From: Nitrospirota bacterium
GTDB taxonomy: Bacteria; Nitrospirota; Leptospirillia; Leptospirillales; Leptospirillaceae
Length of the DNA stretch: 16,633 bases
NCBI GenBank assembly: GCA_021828525.1
Contig: JAJZGM010000008.1
Location: forward strand, 1 to 16,633
Reading direction: 5' to 3'
Each line of letters opens with the position of its first letter. Position 1 is the first letter of the stretch. A program made the translations under genes and the position numbers. This document shows, in pieces, positions 7,941 to 14,782 of the stretch. The notes under the pieces were generated by a model that searched no databases, was not told the DNA's origin, and worked only from the letters and a program-made list of their open reading frames with translations.

Positions 7941-9659
7941 GTGACATCGTCCTTCTTCCGGAGAATGTCCTTTCTCCTTCCGACCATTTTGGTGGCGGGC
8001 ATCCTGTCGGGAGTCGTCCTCCTGTTCTCTCGCACTCCCCCGTCCGGGGTCCCTGTCATTCCGAGGGAGGATCTGGCCGACCTTCCCGGGGACATCCTGC
8101 ATTCCCTCTTCCGTCTTTTTCTGGCCTATCTGCTCTCCCTGGCCTTTGCCTACCTCTACGGATTTGCCGCAGCCCTGACCCGGTGGGGTCCCCGGCTCCT
8201 CATTCCAGTCCTGGACATCCTCCAGTCGATCCCTGTGCTGGGATTTTTTCCGGCGGTCGTCCTGATGATGATCCCTCTCTTCCCCTCCATGAAGACGGGG
8301 GTGGAGGCGGCTTCAGTGGTCCTCATCGCAACCAGCATGGCCTGGAACATGGCCTTCGCCGTCTACGAATCGGTCCGGACAGCGCCGCCCGACCTCCTGG
8401 ACCTTTTTCGGGGAATCCGGGCCCCCTCCTGGTTGTGGGTGGCCCGCTTCCTCGTTCCCCTGACCCTTCCCAAGGTGGTCTACAACTCCGTCCTCTCCTG
8501 GACCGCCGGATGGTATTTCCTGATCGCCTGCGAAATGATCGCCCTGGGACCCGTCCACTACGAGCTTCCCGGCCTGGGAAGCTTTCTGGTGGCCAGCACG
8601 GAAAAAGGGCATTTCGGCGAGGCCCTGATGGGGATCGGCGCCCTGATCGTGACGGTCATGATTCTGGATGTCTTTGTCTTCCGGCCCTCTCTTGTCTGGT
8701 CCCACAACTTCCGGATCGGAGAGGCGGAAGGTCCCTTTTCCCGGGTTTCCTCTCCCGTCTACGATTTTCTGGCCTCCTCGGAAGCTCTGGCCCGGGTAAA
8801 AAAGGGAGTGAACCGCCTGGCCGGAGCCCTGGTCCGGATTCTCTGGCGTGAAGGCCGTCCCGCCCTGGGATCCCTGACGGACTCCCGTTCGCTTCGTTTA
8901 TTGCTTCAGGCCGGAGGAGGATTTCTGGTCGGTCTTGTCATCGCAAGGAGCTTTTTTTCCGGGGCCCATGTCGTCTCGGGGTGGGTCCGTCAGGGAATCC
9001 CGTGGAGGTCGCTTGCGGAGCTTCCAGCCGACCTGCTTTTTTCCATGCTCCGCCTGATGGCGGGCTACCTTCTGAGCCTTCTCTGGACCATCCCCCTGGC
9101 CTGGTGGGTCTTCCGCAATCCCCGGCTCTCGCGGATCGTCTTCCCGATGGCGGAAGTCATGGCCTCGGTTCCCGCCACCGCCCTCTTTCCTTTTGTCATT
9201 GTCCTTGTGGTCCAGAGGCTCCACAGCATGAATCTTGCCTCGGTGATCCTCCTGATGTCGGGAATGCAGTGGTACCTCCTTTTCAACCTCCTCTCGGGGG
9301 TGGGAACCTTTCCGTCCGAGCTTCGCGAGGTCTCCCTGACCTTCGGTATCCGGGGGACCCTCTTTCTCCGGAAGGTCTTCCTGCCCTTCCTGATGCCCTC
9401 CCTGGTGACCGGCTCGATCACGGCCTTCGGAGGGGGATGGAATGCCCTGATCGTCTCCGAGTATGTCGTCTATGCCCAGAAGGACTACGGGGTCAGGGGG
9501 GTGGGGGCCTTCCTCGACCGGGCGACCTATTCCGGAAGCCATCCTGTCCTTATCGTGGCGGCCCTCCTCCTGATGACGGCGGCGGTCGTGGCCGCGAACC
9601 GGCTTTTCTGGGTCCCCCTTTACGAACGCGTGACCCGAAGGTACGGATATGATTCCTAG
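7941..9659 (+). CDS. ABC transporter permease, two fused BPD-type domains (NitT/TauT type)
   Basis: This inner-membrane protein (572 residues from GTG 7941) carries two permease domains of the binding-protein-dependent type. The halves are visibly repeats: 'DILHSLFRLFLAYLLSL' (51-67) against 'DLLFSMLRLMAGYLLSL' (364-380), and 'SIPVLGFFPAVV' (96-107) against 'SVPATALFPFVI' (409-420). Each has an EAA-type loop for docking the ATPase, around 145-180 and 456-490. A charged linker (~255-320) joins them. The layout resembles nitrate/sulfonate/taurine-type importers, which normally use two identical or separate permease chains. GTG 7941 is chosen for its GGGAG (7931-7935) and because the upstream frame (from GTG 7836) is A/T-rich and not membrane-like. 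It overlaps the ATPase gene by 11 bp. The substrate cannot be told. Confidence 0.87.
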   Translation: MTSSFFRRMSFLLPTILVAGILSGVVLLFSRTPPSGVPVIPREDLADLPGDILHSLFRLFLAYLLSLAFAYLYGFAAALTRWGPRLLIPVLDILQSIPVLGFFPAVVLMMIPLFPSMKTGVEAASVVLIATSMAWNMAFAVYESVRTAPPDLLDLFRGIRAPSWLWVARFLVPLTLPKVVYNSVLSWTAGWYFLIACEMIALGPVHYELPGLGSFLVASTEKGHFGEALMGIGALIVTVMILDVFVFRPSLVWSHNFRIGEAEGPFSRVSSPVYDFLASSEALARVKKGVNRLAGALVRILWREGRPALGSLTDSRSLRLLLQAGGGFLVGLVIARSFFSGAHVVSGWVRQGIPWRSLAELPADLLFSMLRLMAGYLLSLLWTIPLAWWVFRNPRLSRIVFPMAEVMASVPATALFPFVIVLVVQRLHSMNLASVILLMSGMQWYLLFNLLSGVGTFPSELREVSLTFGIRGTLFLRKVFLPFLMPSLVTGSITAFGGGWNALIVSEYVVYAQKDYGVRGVGAFLDRATYSGSHPVLIVAALLLMTAAVVAANRLFWVPLYERVTRRYGYDS

Positions 9660-10413
9660 CCCCGGGACTTTTCTGAGCCTTCGCAACATCGCCCGGGATT
9701 TCACCCGGGAGAGCCGCTCCTACCGGGCGATCGACAACCTGTCACTCGAGGTGGACGAGGGAGAGTTCGTGGCCATCGTCGGGCCCTCCGGCTGCGGCAA
9801 ATCCACCCTTCTGCGAATTCTCCAGGGGCTGATTCCCCCCTCTTCGGGGGAGCTTTGGTACAAGGGACAGCCCCAGGAGGGGGTGAATTCGGACATGGCC
9901 ATGGTTTTCCAGGGGTTCGCCCTTCTTCCCTGGCTTTCCGTACGGGACAACGTGGCTCTGGGGCTTGTCGCCAGGGGGAGAAGGCCGGCGGAGGTCGACC
10001 GGACCGTCTCCTTTTACATCGACAAGGTGGGGCTTGAAGGGTACGAGGAAGCCTATCCCCGGGAACTGTCAGGGGGGATGAAGCAGCGGGTGGGGCTGGC
10101 CCGGGCCCTGGCCATTGAACCCCGGATCCTTCTCATGGACGAGCCGTTCTCCAACCTCGACGCCCTGACCTCGGTGACCCTCCGGGATGAAGTGCTGATG
10201 CTCTGGAAGGATCCCGAGATGCCCGTCCGGACGATCATCATGGTGACACACATTATCGAAGAGGCCATTCTGATGGCCGACAGGGTGGCCGTTCTCTCCC
10301 GGCGTCCGACCCATGTGGTCCAGGAGATCACGGTGGATCTTCCCCGTCCGAGAAGCCGGAAACACCCCGAGTTCGAACGTCTATCAGACGAGATTTTTTC
10401 TCTCATTTCCTAG
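9649..10413 (+). CDS. ABC transporter ATP-binding protein (NitT/TauT type)
   Basis: This 254-residue protein is the cytoplasmic ATPase that powers the adjacent permease. All canonical motifs are present: Walker A GPSGCGKST (45-53), Q-loop Q88, signature LSGGMKQ (140-146), Walker B ILLMDEP (160-166) and the H-loop histidine H201. The sequence 'AMVFQGFALLPWLSVRDNV' (84-102) is characteristic of the nitrate/sulfonate/taurine subfamily. The start ATG at 9649 lies inside the permease gene (11-bp overlap), indicating translational coupling. Many relatives carry an AAA-associated domain fused after the ATPase. Here that domain is a separate gene 47 bp downstream. Activity is near certain; the transported solute is not known. 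Confidence 0.93.
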   Translation: MIPSPGTFLSLRNIARDFTRESRSYRAIDNLSLEVDEGEFVAIVGPSGCGKSTLLRILQGLIPPSSGELWYKGQPQEGVNSDMAMVFQGFALLPWLSVRDNVALGLVARGRRPAEVDRTVSFYIDKVGLEGYEEAYPRELSGGMKQRVGLARALAIEPRILLMDEPFSNLDALTSVTLRDEVLMLWKDPEMPVRTIIMVTHIIEEAILMADRVAVLSRRPTHVVQEITVDLPRPRSRKHPEFERLSDEIFSLIS

Positions 10414-10424
10414 GGGCAGGCAAG

Positions 10425-10439
10425 GACTCATGGTGAGTC
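10425..10439. repeat. Short perfect hairpin between ATPase and AAA-associated gene
   Basis: GACTCA (10425-10430) and TGAGTC (10434-10439) are perfect complements around a 3-nt loop. It sits in the 47-bp gap just before the Shine-Dalgarno (AAGGAGG, 10447-10453) of the next gene. It could stabilise the upstream mRNA or tune translation of the downstream gene. There is no T-run, so it is not a terminator. Confidence 0.4.
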
Positions 10440-10460
10440 ATATGACAAGGAGGAAGGGTG

Positions 10461-10943
10461 ATGGAAGGCGAACCTGAGCCTTATACGGGAATCAGTCGGA
10501 TTATCGGTCTTCTCAAGGTCCTGAAGGAGAAGGGAGGGGCCTCCGATCTCTACCAGCTCGGAGTGGACCTTCACCTCGAACTCGGAGAGGAGCTTCAGAT
10601 CGTGAAGGCTGCCGAATCCCTGGGATTCGTCATCACCCCCGAAAGCGACATCGCGCTCACCCCCCTGGGAGAGGAAATCCTGGAAAAGGACATCAATGGC
10701 AGGAAGACCCTGATACGGGAACGGCTGCTGACCCTTCCCCTGTTTGCCAGGGTTCTCGCATGGCTCGAAGGGGAGGAGGAAGAGAGCCTCTCCATGGAGA
10801 CGCTCAAGGGCCGGATCGGAGAGGCCTTTCCCAACGAGGATGTGGACACGGCCTTCTCCATGCTCGTCAACTGGGGGCGTTACGCCGAGCTGTTCGGGTA
10901 CAACGCGGCCCGCGAGGAGCTCTATGTCGACCGGGGGGTCTAG
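10461..10943 (+). CDS. Stand-alone AAA-associated domain protein of the ABC transporter
   Basis: This 160-residue protein resembles the AAA-associated C-terminal domain found fused to nitrate/sulfonate-type ABC ATPases. Features are the opening 'GISRIIGLLKVLKEKGGASDLYQLGVDL' style helical repeat region, 'ALTPLGEEIL' (about residues 65-75) and a C-terminal winged-helix-like part ending 'YAELFGYNAAREELYVD'. The domain is a presumed regulatory or dimerising part; its mechanism is not established. Here it is encoded separately, 47 bp after the ATPase, so it probably acts in trans on that transporter. ATG 10461 has AAGGAGG 7 nt upstream; GTG 10458 is adjacent but less well placed. The assignment rests on position and motif resemblance, so the family call is good but not certain. 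Confidence 0.78.
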   Translation: MEGEPEPYTGISRIIGLLKVLKEKGGASDLYQLGVDLHLELGEELQIVKAAESLGFVITPESDIALTPLGEEILEKDINGRKTLIRERLLTLPLFARVLAWLEGEEEESLSMETLKGRIGEAFPNEDVDTAFSMLVNWGRYAELFGYNAAREELYVDRGV

Positions 10944-10945
10944 GA

Positions 10946-10958
10946 GACCGGGCCGGTC
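10946..10958. repeat. Perfect 13-bp palindrome between convergent genes
   Basis: GACCGG and CCGGTC flank a single G (10952). It fills the 13-bp gap between the stop codons of the AAA-associated gene and the convergent small membrane protein gene, and runs into the latter's stop. A further 5-bp stem (10937-10941 with 10945-10949) lies across the first stop. A transcription-limiting structure for both strands is possible; no T-run follows. Confidence 0.4.
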
Positions 10959-11199
10959 AGTCCCGCGGGGCAGAGAGGAGTTTCCTCTTTTCCTCCTCAA
11001 GATCGGCAATCCGCCTCCGGAAGGCGGCGATCTGGGATTCGATCTCGGAGAGCCGCTCGACCGGAGAGAGAACCTGCCGGTCAGGACTTTCCGCGAGCCG
11101 GCGCTTGCGGTCGGAAAGATAGAAGGCCGTTCCCAAAAGTGTCAGGATGGTCAGGATGATGGTGGCGTAAAGGAAAAGGTGATAGAGAGACTGGTCCAT
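10957..11199 (-). CDS. Small membrane protein with coiled coil, unknown function
   Basis: This 80-residue protein starts at ATG 11199, which has AGGA 6 nt upstream; longer in-frame starts exist (to 11232) but lack a ribosome site. Residues ~5-29 form one transmembrane segment, ended by a charged 'SDRKRR' stretch. Residues ~46-77 ('LSEIESQIAAFRRRIADLEEEK') form a heptad-rich coiled coil in the cytoplasm. The layout (single membrane anchor plus coiled coil) resembles small scaffold proteins such as PspB, but I do not recognise a family. It lies alone between the transporter operon and dprA, with a TACAAT-like -10 box on the minus strand (complement of 11252-11257). Function unknown. Confidence 0.65.
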   Translation of the reverse strand: MDQSLYHLFLYATIILTILTLLGTAFYLSDRKRRLAESPDRQVLSPVERLSEIESQIAAFRRRIADLEEEKRKLLSAPRD

Positions 11200-11251
11200 G
11201 GTTTTTCCTGTCGTCATACGGGGAAGGCGCAAGATGCCGTGGCATTTTCCT

Positions 11252-11257
11252 ATTGTA
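11252..11257 (-). promoter_or_regulatory. Possible -10 box for the small membrane protein gene
   Basis: TACAAT on the minus strand matches the -10 consensus at five of six bases and would give a leader of about 45 nt before ATG 11199. No strong -35 box is seen; the best candidate, TTTTCT (complement of 11274-11279), is poor. The same interval lies directly upstream of dprA on the other strand. Confidence 0.25.
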
Positions 11258-11297
11258 CCCCGACATGCGGGGGAGAAAAAATCCCCGGAGAGTGCCG

Positions 11298-12155
11298 TTG
11301 ACCCCCTGGCTTCCTTGGGGTGTGGCCCATCTGGCGGAGCTTGAGGCCCTGTCCCGCAGGCGCCGTCTCAGGACCGAGCCGGGGATCGACCCGGGTGCCG
11401 CACGGGACCGGGTCCTCGAGAGCCTGTCCCGGGTGGACCGGGACCGCCTGACCTCCCGTTTTCTGGACCTTCTTGACAATTCCGAACGCCTTGGGCTTAA
11501 GATGAGTCATCCCGGATCTTTCGGGTGGCCCGGCCTGCTCTCGGACATTTCGGCCCCGCCCTTCATGCTCTGGATGAAGGGCGATCCCGCGGCCCTTCAT
11601 CCTCCGGGGATCGCCATCGTGGGAGCCCGCGAGGCCGGTTCCGATTCCCTTTTGGCGGTGACCGCCCTGTCCCGGGAGGTCGCCCGTCTTGGTTTGTGTG
11701 TGGTCTCGGGGATGGCCAGGGGCGTGGACGGGGCCGCTCACCTTGGAGCACTGGCCGCTTCCGGCAGGACGATCGCCGTCGTCGGGACCGGCCTCGACCG
11801 AGTCTACCCTGCTTCCCACCGTTTCCTTGAAACGGAGATCCTTGCCGGGGGAGGGCTGGTCCTCTCTGAATTTCCCCCGGGGGATTTGCCGGAGGCCTGG
11901 CACTTCCCCCACCGCAACCGGCTGATCGTCGGACTGTCGGTAGCAGTGGTGGCCGGTCCTCACCGGCGCCGTTCGGGAACATACATCACCGCCAGAATCG
12001 CCCTCGAAGAAGGCCGGGAAGTGCTGGTCTTCGACGGGGGGGCCCGCGGTTGGGAACGGGAGGGGCCGGATCTTCTTGAGTCCGAAGGCTCCCGGAGAAT
12101 CGGAAGTGCCCAGGAAATCCTCTCTGCGATCCTGTCCGGAGGAGAGGCGATATGA
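11298..12155 (+). CDS. dprA: DNA processing protein DprA (short form)
   Basis: DprA binds incoming single-stranded DNA and loads RecA during transformation; many bacteria without known competence also keep it. The Rossmann-like core is evident: 'AIVGAREAGSDS' (106-117), 'SGMARGVDGAAH' (137-148), 'VVGTGLDRVYPASH' (161-174) and 'HRNRLIVGLS' (205-214), followed by 'RSGTYITARIALEEGREV' (225-242). The protein is 285 residues from TTG 11298 (GGAG at 11287-11290), and it stops soon after the core, so the C-terminal winged helix of longer DprA proteins is absent. The N-terminal region is short and arginine-rich. ATG 11265 and TTG 11253 are possible earlier starts without a ribosome site. It heads the dprA-topA-trmFO-xerC run; topA follows after 26 bp. 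Confidence 0.85.
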   Translation: MTPWLPWGVAHLAELEALSRRRRLRTEPGIDPGAARDRVLESLSRVDRDRLTSRFLDLLDNSERLGLKMSHPGSFGWPGLLSDISAPPFMLWMKGDPAALHPPGIAIVGAREAGSDSLLAVTALSREVARLGLCVVSGMARGVDGAAHLGALAASGRTIAVVGTGLDRVYPASHRFLETEILAGGGLVLSEFPPGDLPEAWHFPHRNRLIVGLSVAVVAGPHRRRSGTYITARIALEEGREVLVFDGGARGWEREGPDLLESEGSRRIGSAQEILSAILSGGEAI

Positions 12156-12178
12156 CGTCTTATACGAAAGGCTTCTGA
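12152..12178 (+). other. Possible 8-codon leader ORF overlapping the dprA stop
   Basis: ATG 12152 overlaps the dprA stop (ATGA) and is preceded by GGAGAGG (12141-12147) 4 nt upstream. It encodes MTSYTKGF and ends 3 nt before the topA GTG, in the topA frame. It could couple translation of dprA to topA, but eight codons occur readily by chance. Confidence 0.2.
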
Positions 12179-12181
12179 AAA

Positions 12182-14782
12182 GTGAGTGTTCGAAAGAAAT
12201 CGGCCCCGGCTCCTTCCGCTGAACCCAAGGTCCGGGCGACCCGGAAAAAGGCGGCGGAATCTCCAAAGTCCCGTTCCAGGGAGACCGCCTCCGCCGAAAA
12301 GGGTCCTGCGGCCTCCCCGAAGGGAACCCTTATCATCGTCGAGTCTCCCACGAAGGCCCGGACGCTGACCCGGATTCTGGGAAGCGGATACAAGGTCAAG
12401 GCCAGCGTCGGCCATCTGAAGGATCTTCCCCCCTCTCGGATCGGGGTGGACCTCGACAACGATTATGAGCTTCAGTTTGTGGTTTCGGAGGGGAAGAAGA
12501 AGGTCCTCGACGAAATCCGGCAGGCGGCCCGCGGGGCGCGGGAAATCTTCCTCGCCTCAGACCCCGATCGGGAAGGGGAGGCCATCGCCTACCATATTGC
12601 GAGCGAGCTGACCGGACTCAAGAAGCCGATCCGGCGTGTCCTGGTCCACGAGCTGACTCCCCGGGGAATCGAGGCGGCCTTGGCCGAGCCCGGTGAGATC
12701 GACCTCCACAAGGTCGACGCCCAGAAGGCCCGCCGGGCCCTCGACCGCATTGTGGGCTACACCATTTCCCCTCTTCTCTGGGAACGGGTGCGGCGGGGAC
12801 TCTCCGCCGGACGCGTTCAGTCTGTGGCTGTGCGTCTGGTCTGCGATCGTGAAAACGAGATACGCTCCTTTGTCCCGGTTGAGTACTGGACCATCACCCT
12901 CGAGATGCGTCCGTCCGATCCGGCGCGTTCCGGAAGCATCTTCACGGCCCGTCTCGACAGGATCTCAGGAAAGAAGGTCCAGATCGGGACAGCGGCAGAA
13001 GCCCAGGAGACGGTCGACAGGATTCTCTCCGAGGGTTTCCGGATCGCCTCTCTCTCCGCGGACGAAAAACGCCGTCAGCCCTCCCCGCCGCTCACGACCA
13101 GCCGACTCCAGCAGGAAGGAGCCCGCCGCTTCAGGTTCTCGGCCAAGAAGACCATGCAGCTTGCCCAGAAGCTCTATGAGGGGGTCGAGCTCCCCGGCCA
13201 GGGGCAGACGGGACTCATCACCTACATGAGGACCGACTCCGTCCGGCTTGCGCCGGAGGCCCAGGAGATGGCCCGGAGCTTCATCGCCAAGAACTATCCC
13301 GGGGCCCTTCCGCCAAAGAGTCCCGCCTACCGGAACAAGAAAGGGATTCAGGATGCCCACGAGGCGATCCGGCCCACCGACGTCGTCCGGACCCCCGACT
13401 CCCTCGAGGGAATCCTCGACCGGGACCTCCTTCGGGTCTACCGGCTGATCTGGCAGAGCTTCCTCGAAAGCCAGATGCTCCCCGCCCGCTACCTTCTCAC
13501 GACCGTCACGATCGAGGGCGACAGGGAGGATACCTTCCGGGCCACCGGCCGGCGCATGCTCGATCCGGGCTTTCTTGTCCTGAGGGGTGATGATGGACGG
13601 TCCCGGAAAAAAGTCGAAGGCGGGGAGGAGGAGGGAGAGGAAAAGGCCGAGGAGGAGAACGAGCTTCCGCTCCTTCACGAAGGGGAACCGGTGGAGGCGG
13701 TGGCTCCCCCGGTCTCCCTGCAGCACTTCACCGAGCCCTCTCCCCGGTACAACGAGGCCTCCCTCATCAAAGAGCTCGAGGAGAAAGGCATCGGCCGCCC
13801 CAGCACCTATGCCACCATCATGACCACGATCCTCGACCGGGAATATGTGGAAAAGCGTGAGAACCGCTTTCACCCGACCGAGCTGGGTGAAACGGTCAAC
13901 CGCCTCCTGGTGGATTCCTTTCCCGACCTTTTGAATGTGGCCTTCACCGCCCGCATGGAAGAGGAGCTCGACTCGGTGGAGGAGGGCGAGAAGGTCTACC
14001 GCGACGCGGTGGACGACTTCTACCGGCCTTTTTCGAAGGAACTGTCGAAGGCGCGCGGGGGCGGCATGGCCAACCTGAAAGCCCAGAGCGAACCGACCGA
14101 GATTCCCTGTCCGCTCTGCGGGACGCTGATGGTGAAAAAATGGGGGCGCCATGGCGCCTATCTGGCCTGCGGGAACTATCCGGCCTGCAAGACCACCAGA
14201 AATATCGTCGAGACAGAAAACGGACCGGCTCCCGAGGTCCTTCCCGAAGCGGCCGGAGAAACCTGTCCTGTCTGCGGAAAGCCGATGGTGGTCCGGAAGG
14301 GACGGTTCGGGACCTTCCTGGCCTGCAGCGGATATCCCACCTGCAAGACGACGCGGCCCTGGCCCCCGAAGGGTCAGGCGGCCACTCCTGCTGTCCCGCT
14401 TCCGGCGGAGATTCCTCCCTGTCCCGCCTGCGGCGGAGCCATGGTGATCAAGACCGGCCGGTTCGGAAGCTTCCTGTCCTGCGCGAACTATCCCAAATGC
14501 AAGACGACCCGTCCCCTTCCGACCGGCATTGCCTGCACCCGTCCTGGGTGCGGGGGGGAAATCACTCCCCGCAAGGGAAAAAGGGGAACTTTTTATGGAT
14601 GCAGCCGCTATCCGGAGTGTGACCGGACCTATCCGGGACGTCCGGTGGCCAGGCCCTGCCCCCTGTGCGGCCATGCCTTCCTGATCGAAAGGAAGAAGGG
14701 AAAGGCGACCGTTCTCTCCTGCCCGGAAAAGGGGTGCGGATACGAGAGCGAAGAGGGCGAGGAGCCCGGGATCACGGCGTGA
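12182..14782 (+). CDS. topA: DNA topoisomerase I (type IA)
   Basis: This 866-residue enzyme relaxes negative supercoils by a transient 5'-phosphotyrosine break. The TOPRIM domain starts at 'IVESPTKA' (52-59) and includes DPDREGE (127-133). The catalytic tyrosine is Y348 in 'YMRTDS'. The core is followed by 'GIGRPSTYATI' (537-547) and five four-cysteine zinc-finger regions at about 643-669, 695-721, 747-773, 785-813 and 826-852. The first 48 residues are a Lys/Ala/Ser-rich basic extension not usual in the family, and an acidic run (479-494) interrupts the core. GTG 12182 is the only start after the in-frame TGA at 12176; its Shine-Dalgarno (AAAGG, ~12167) is weak, so coupling to dprA is possible. 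trmFO overlaps its stop. Confidence 0.95.
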   Translation: MSVRKKSAPAPSAEPKVRATRKKAAESPKSRSRETASAEKGPAASPKGTLIIVESPTKARTLTRILGSGYKVKASVGHLKDLPPSRIGVDLDNDYELQFVVSEGKKKVLDEIRQAARGAREIFLASDPDREGEAIAYHIASELTGLKKPIRRVLVHELTPRGIEAALAEPGEIDLHKVDAQKARRALDRIVGYTISPLLWERVRRGLSAGRVQSVAVRLVCDRENEIRSFVPVEYWTITLEMRPSDPARSGSIFTARLDRISGKKVQIGTAAEAQETVDRILSEGFRIASLSADEKRRQPSPPLTTSRLQQEGARRFRFSAKKTMQLAQKLYEGVELPGQGQTGLITYMRTDSVRLAPEAQEMARSFIAKNYPGALPPKSPAYRNKKGIQDAHEAIRPTDVVRTPDSLEGILDRDLLRVYRLIWQSFLESQMLPARYLLTTVTIEGDREDTFRATGRRMLDPGFLVLRGDDGRSRKKVEGGEEEGEEKAEEENELPLLHEGEPVEAVAPPVSLQHFTEPSPRYNEASLIKELEEKGIGRPSTYATIMTTILDREYVEKRENRFHPTELGETVNRLLVDSFPDLLNVAFTARMEEELDSVEEGEKVYRDAVDDFYRPFSKELSKARGGGMANLKAQSEPTEIPCPLCGTLMVKKWGRHGAYLACGNYPACKTTRNIVETENGPAPEVLPEAAGETCPVCGKPMVVRKGRFGTFLACSGYPTCKTTRPWPPKGQAATPAVPLPAEIPPCPACGGAMVIKTGRFGSFLSCANYPKCKTTRPLPTGIACTRPGCGGEITPRKGKRGTFYGCSRYPECDRTYPGRPVARPCPLCGHAFLIERKKGKATVLSCPEKGCGYESEEGEEPGITA

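Noticed and set aside
8898..9704. 268-codon minus-strand frame opposite the permease
   Set aside because: Low-complexity, very Glu/Gly/His/Arg-rich product mirrored from membrane-helix codons; not a gene.
11250..12266. 338-codon minus-strand frame opposite dprA
   Set aside because: Antisense to DprA core motifs, no domain, no ribosome site.
12965..14674. 569-codon minus-strand frame opposite topA
   Set aside because: It is a mirror of the topA catalytic and zinc-finger code with a Gly/Arg-rich, motif-free product.
14665..14778. Upstream extension of TrmFO into topA
   Set aside because: The added residues match no part of the TrmFO family and overlap the last TopA zinc finger; the GTGA overlap start is preferred.
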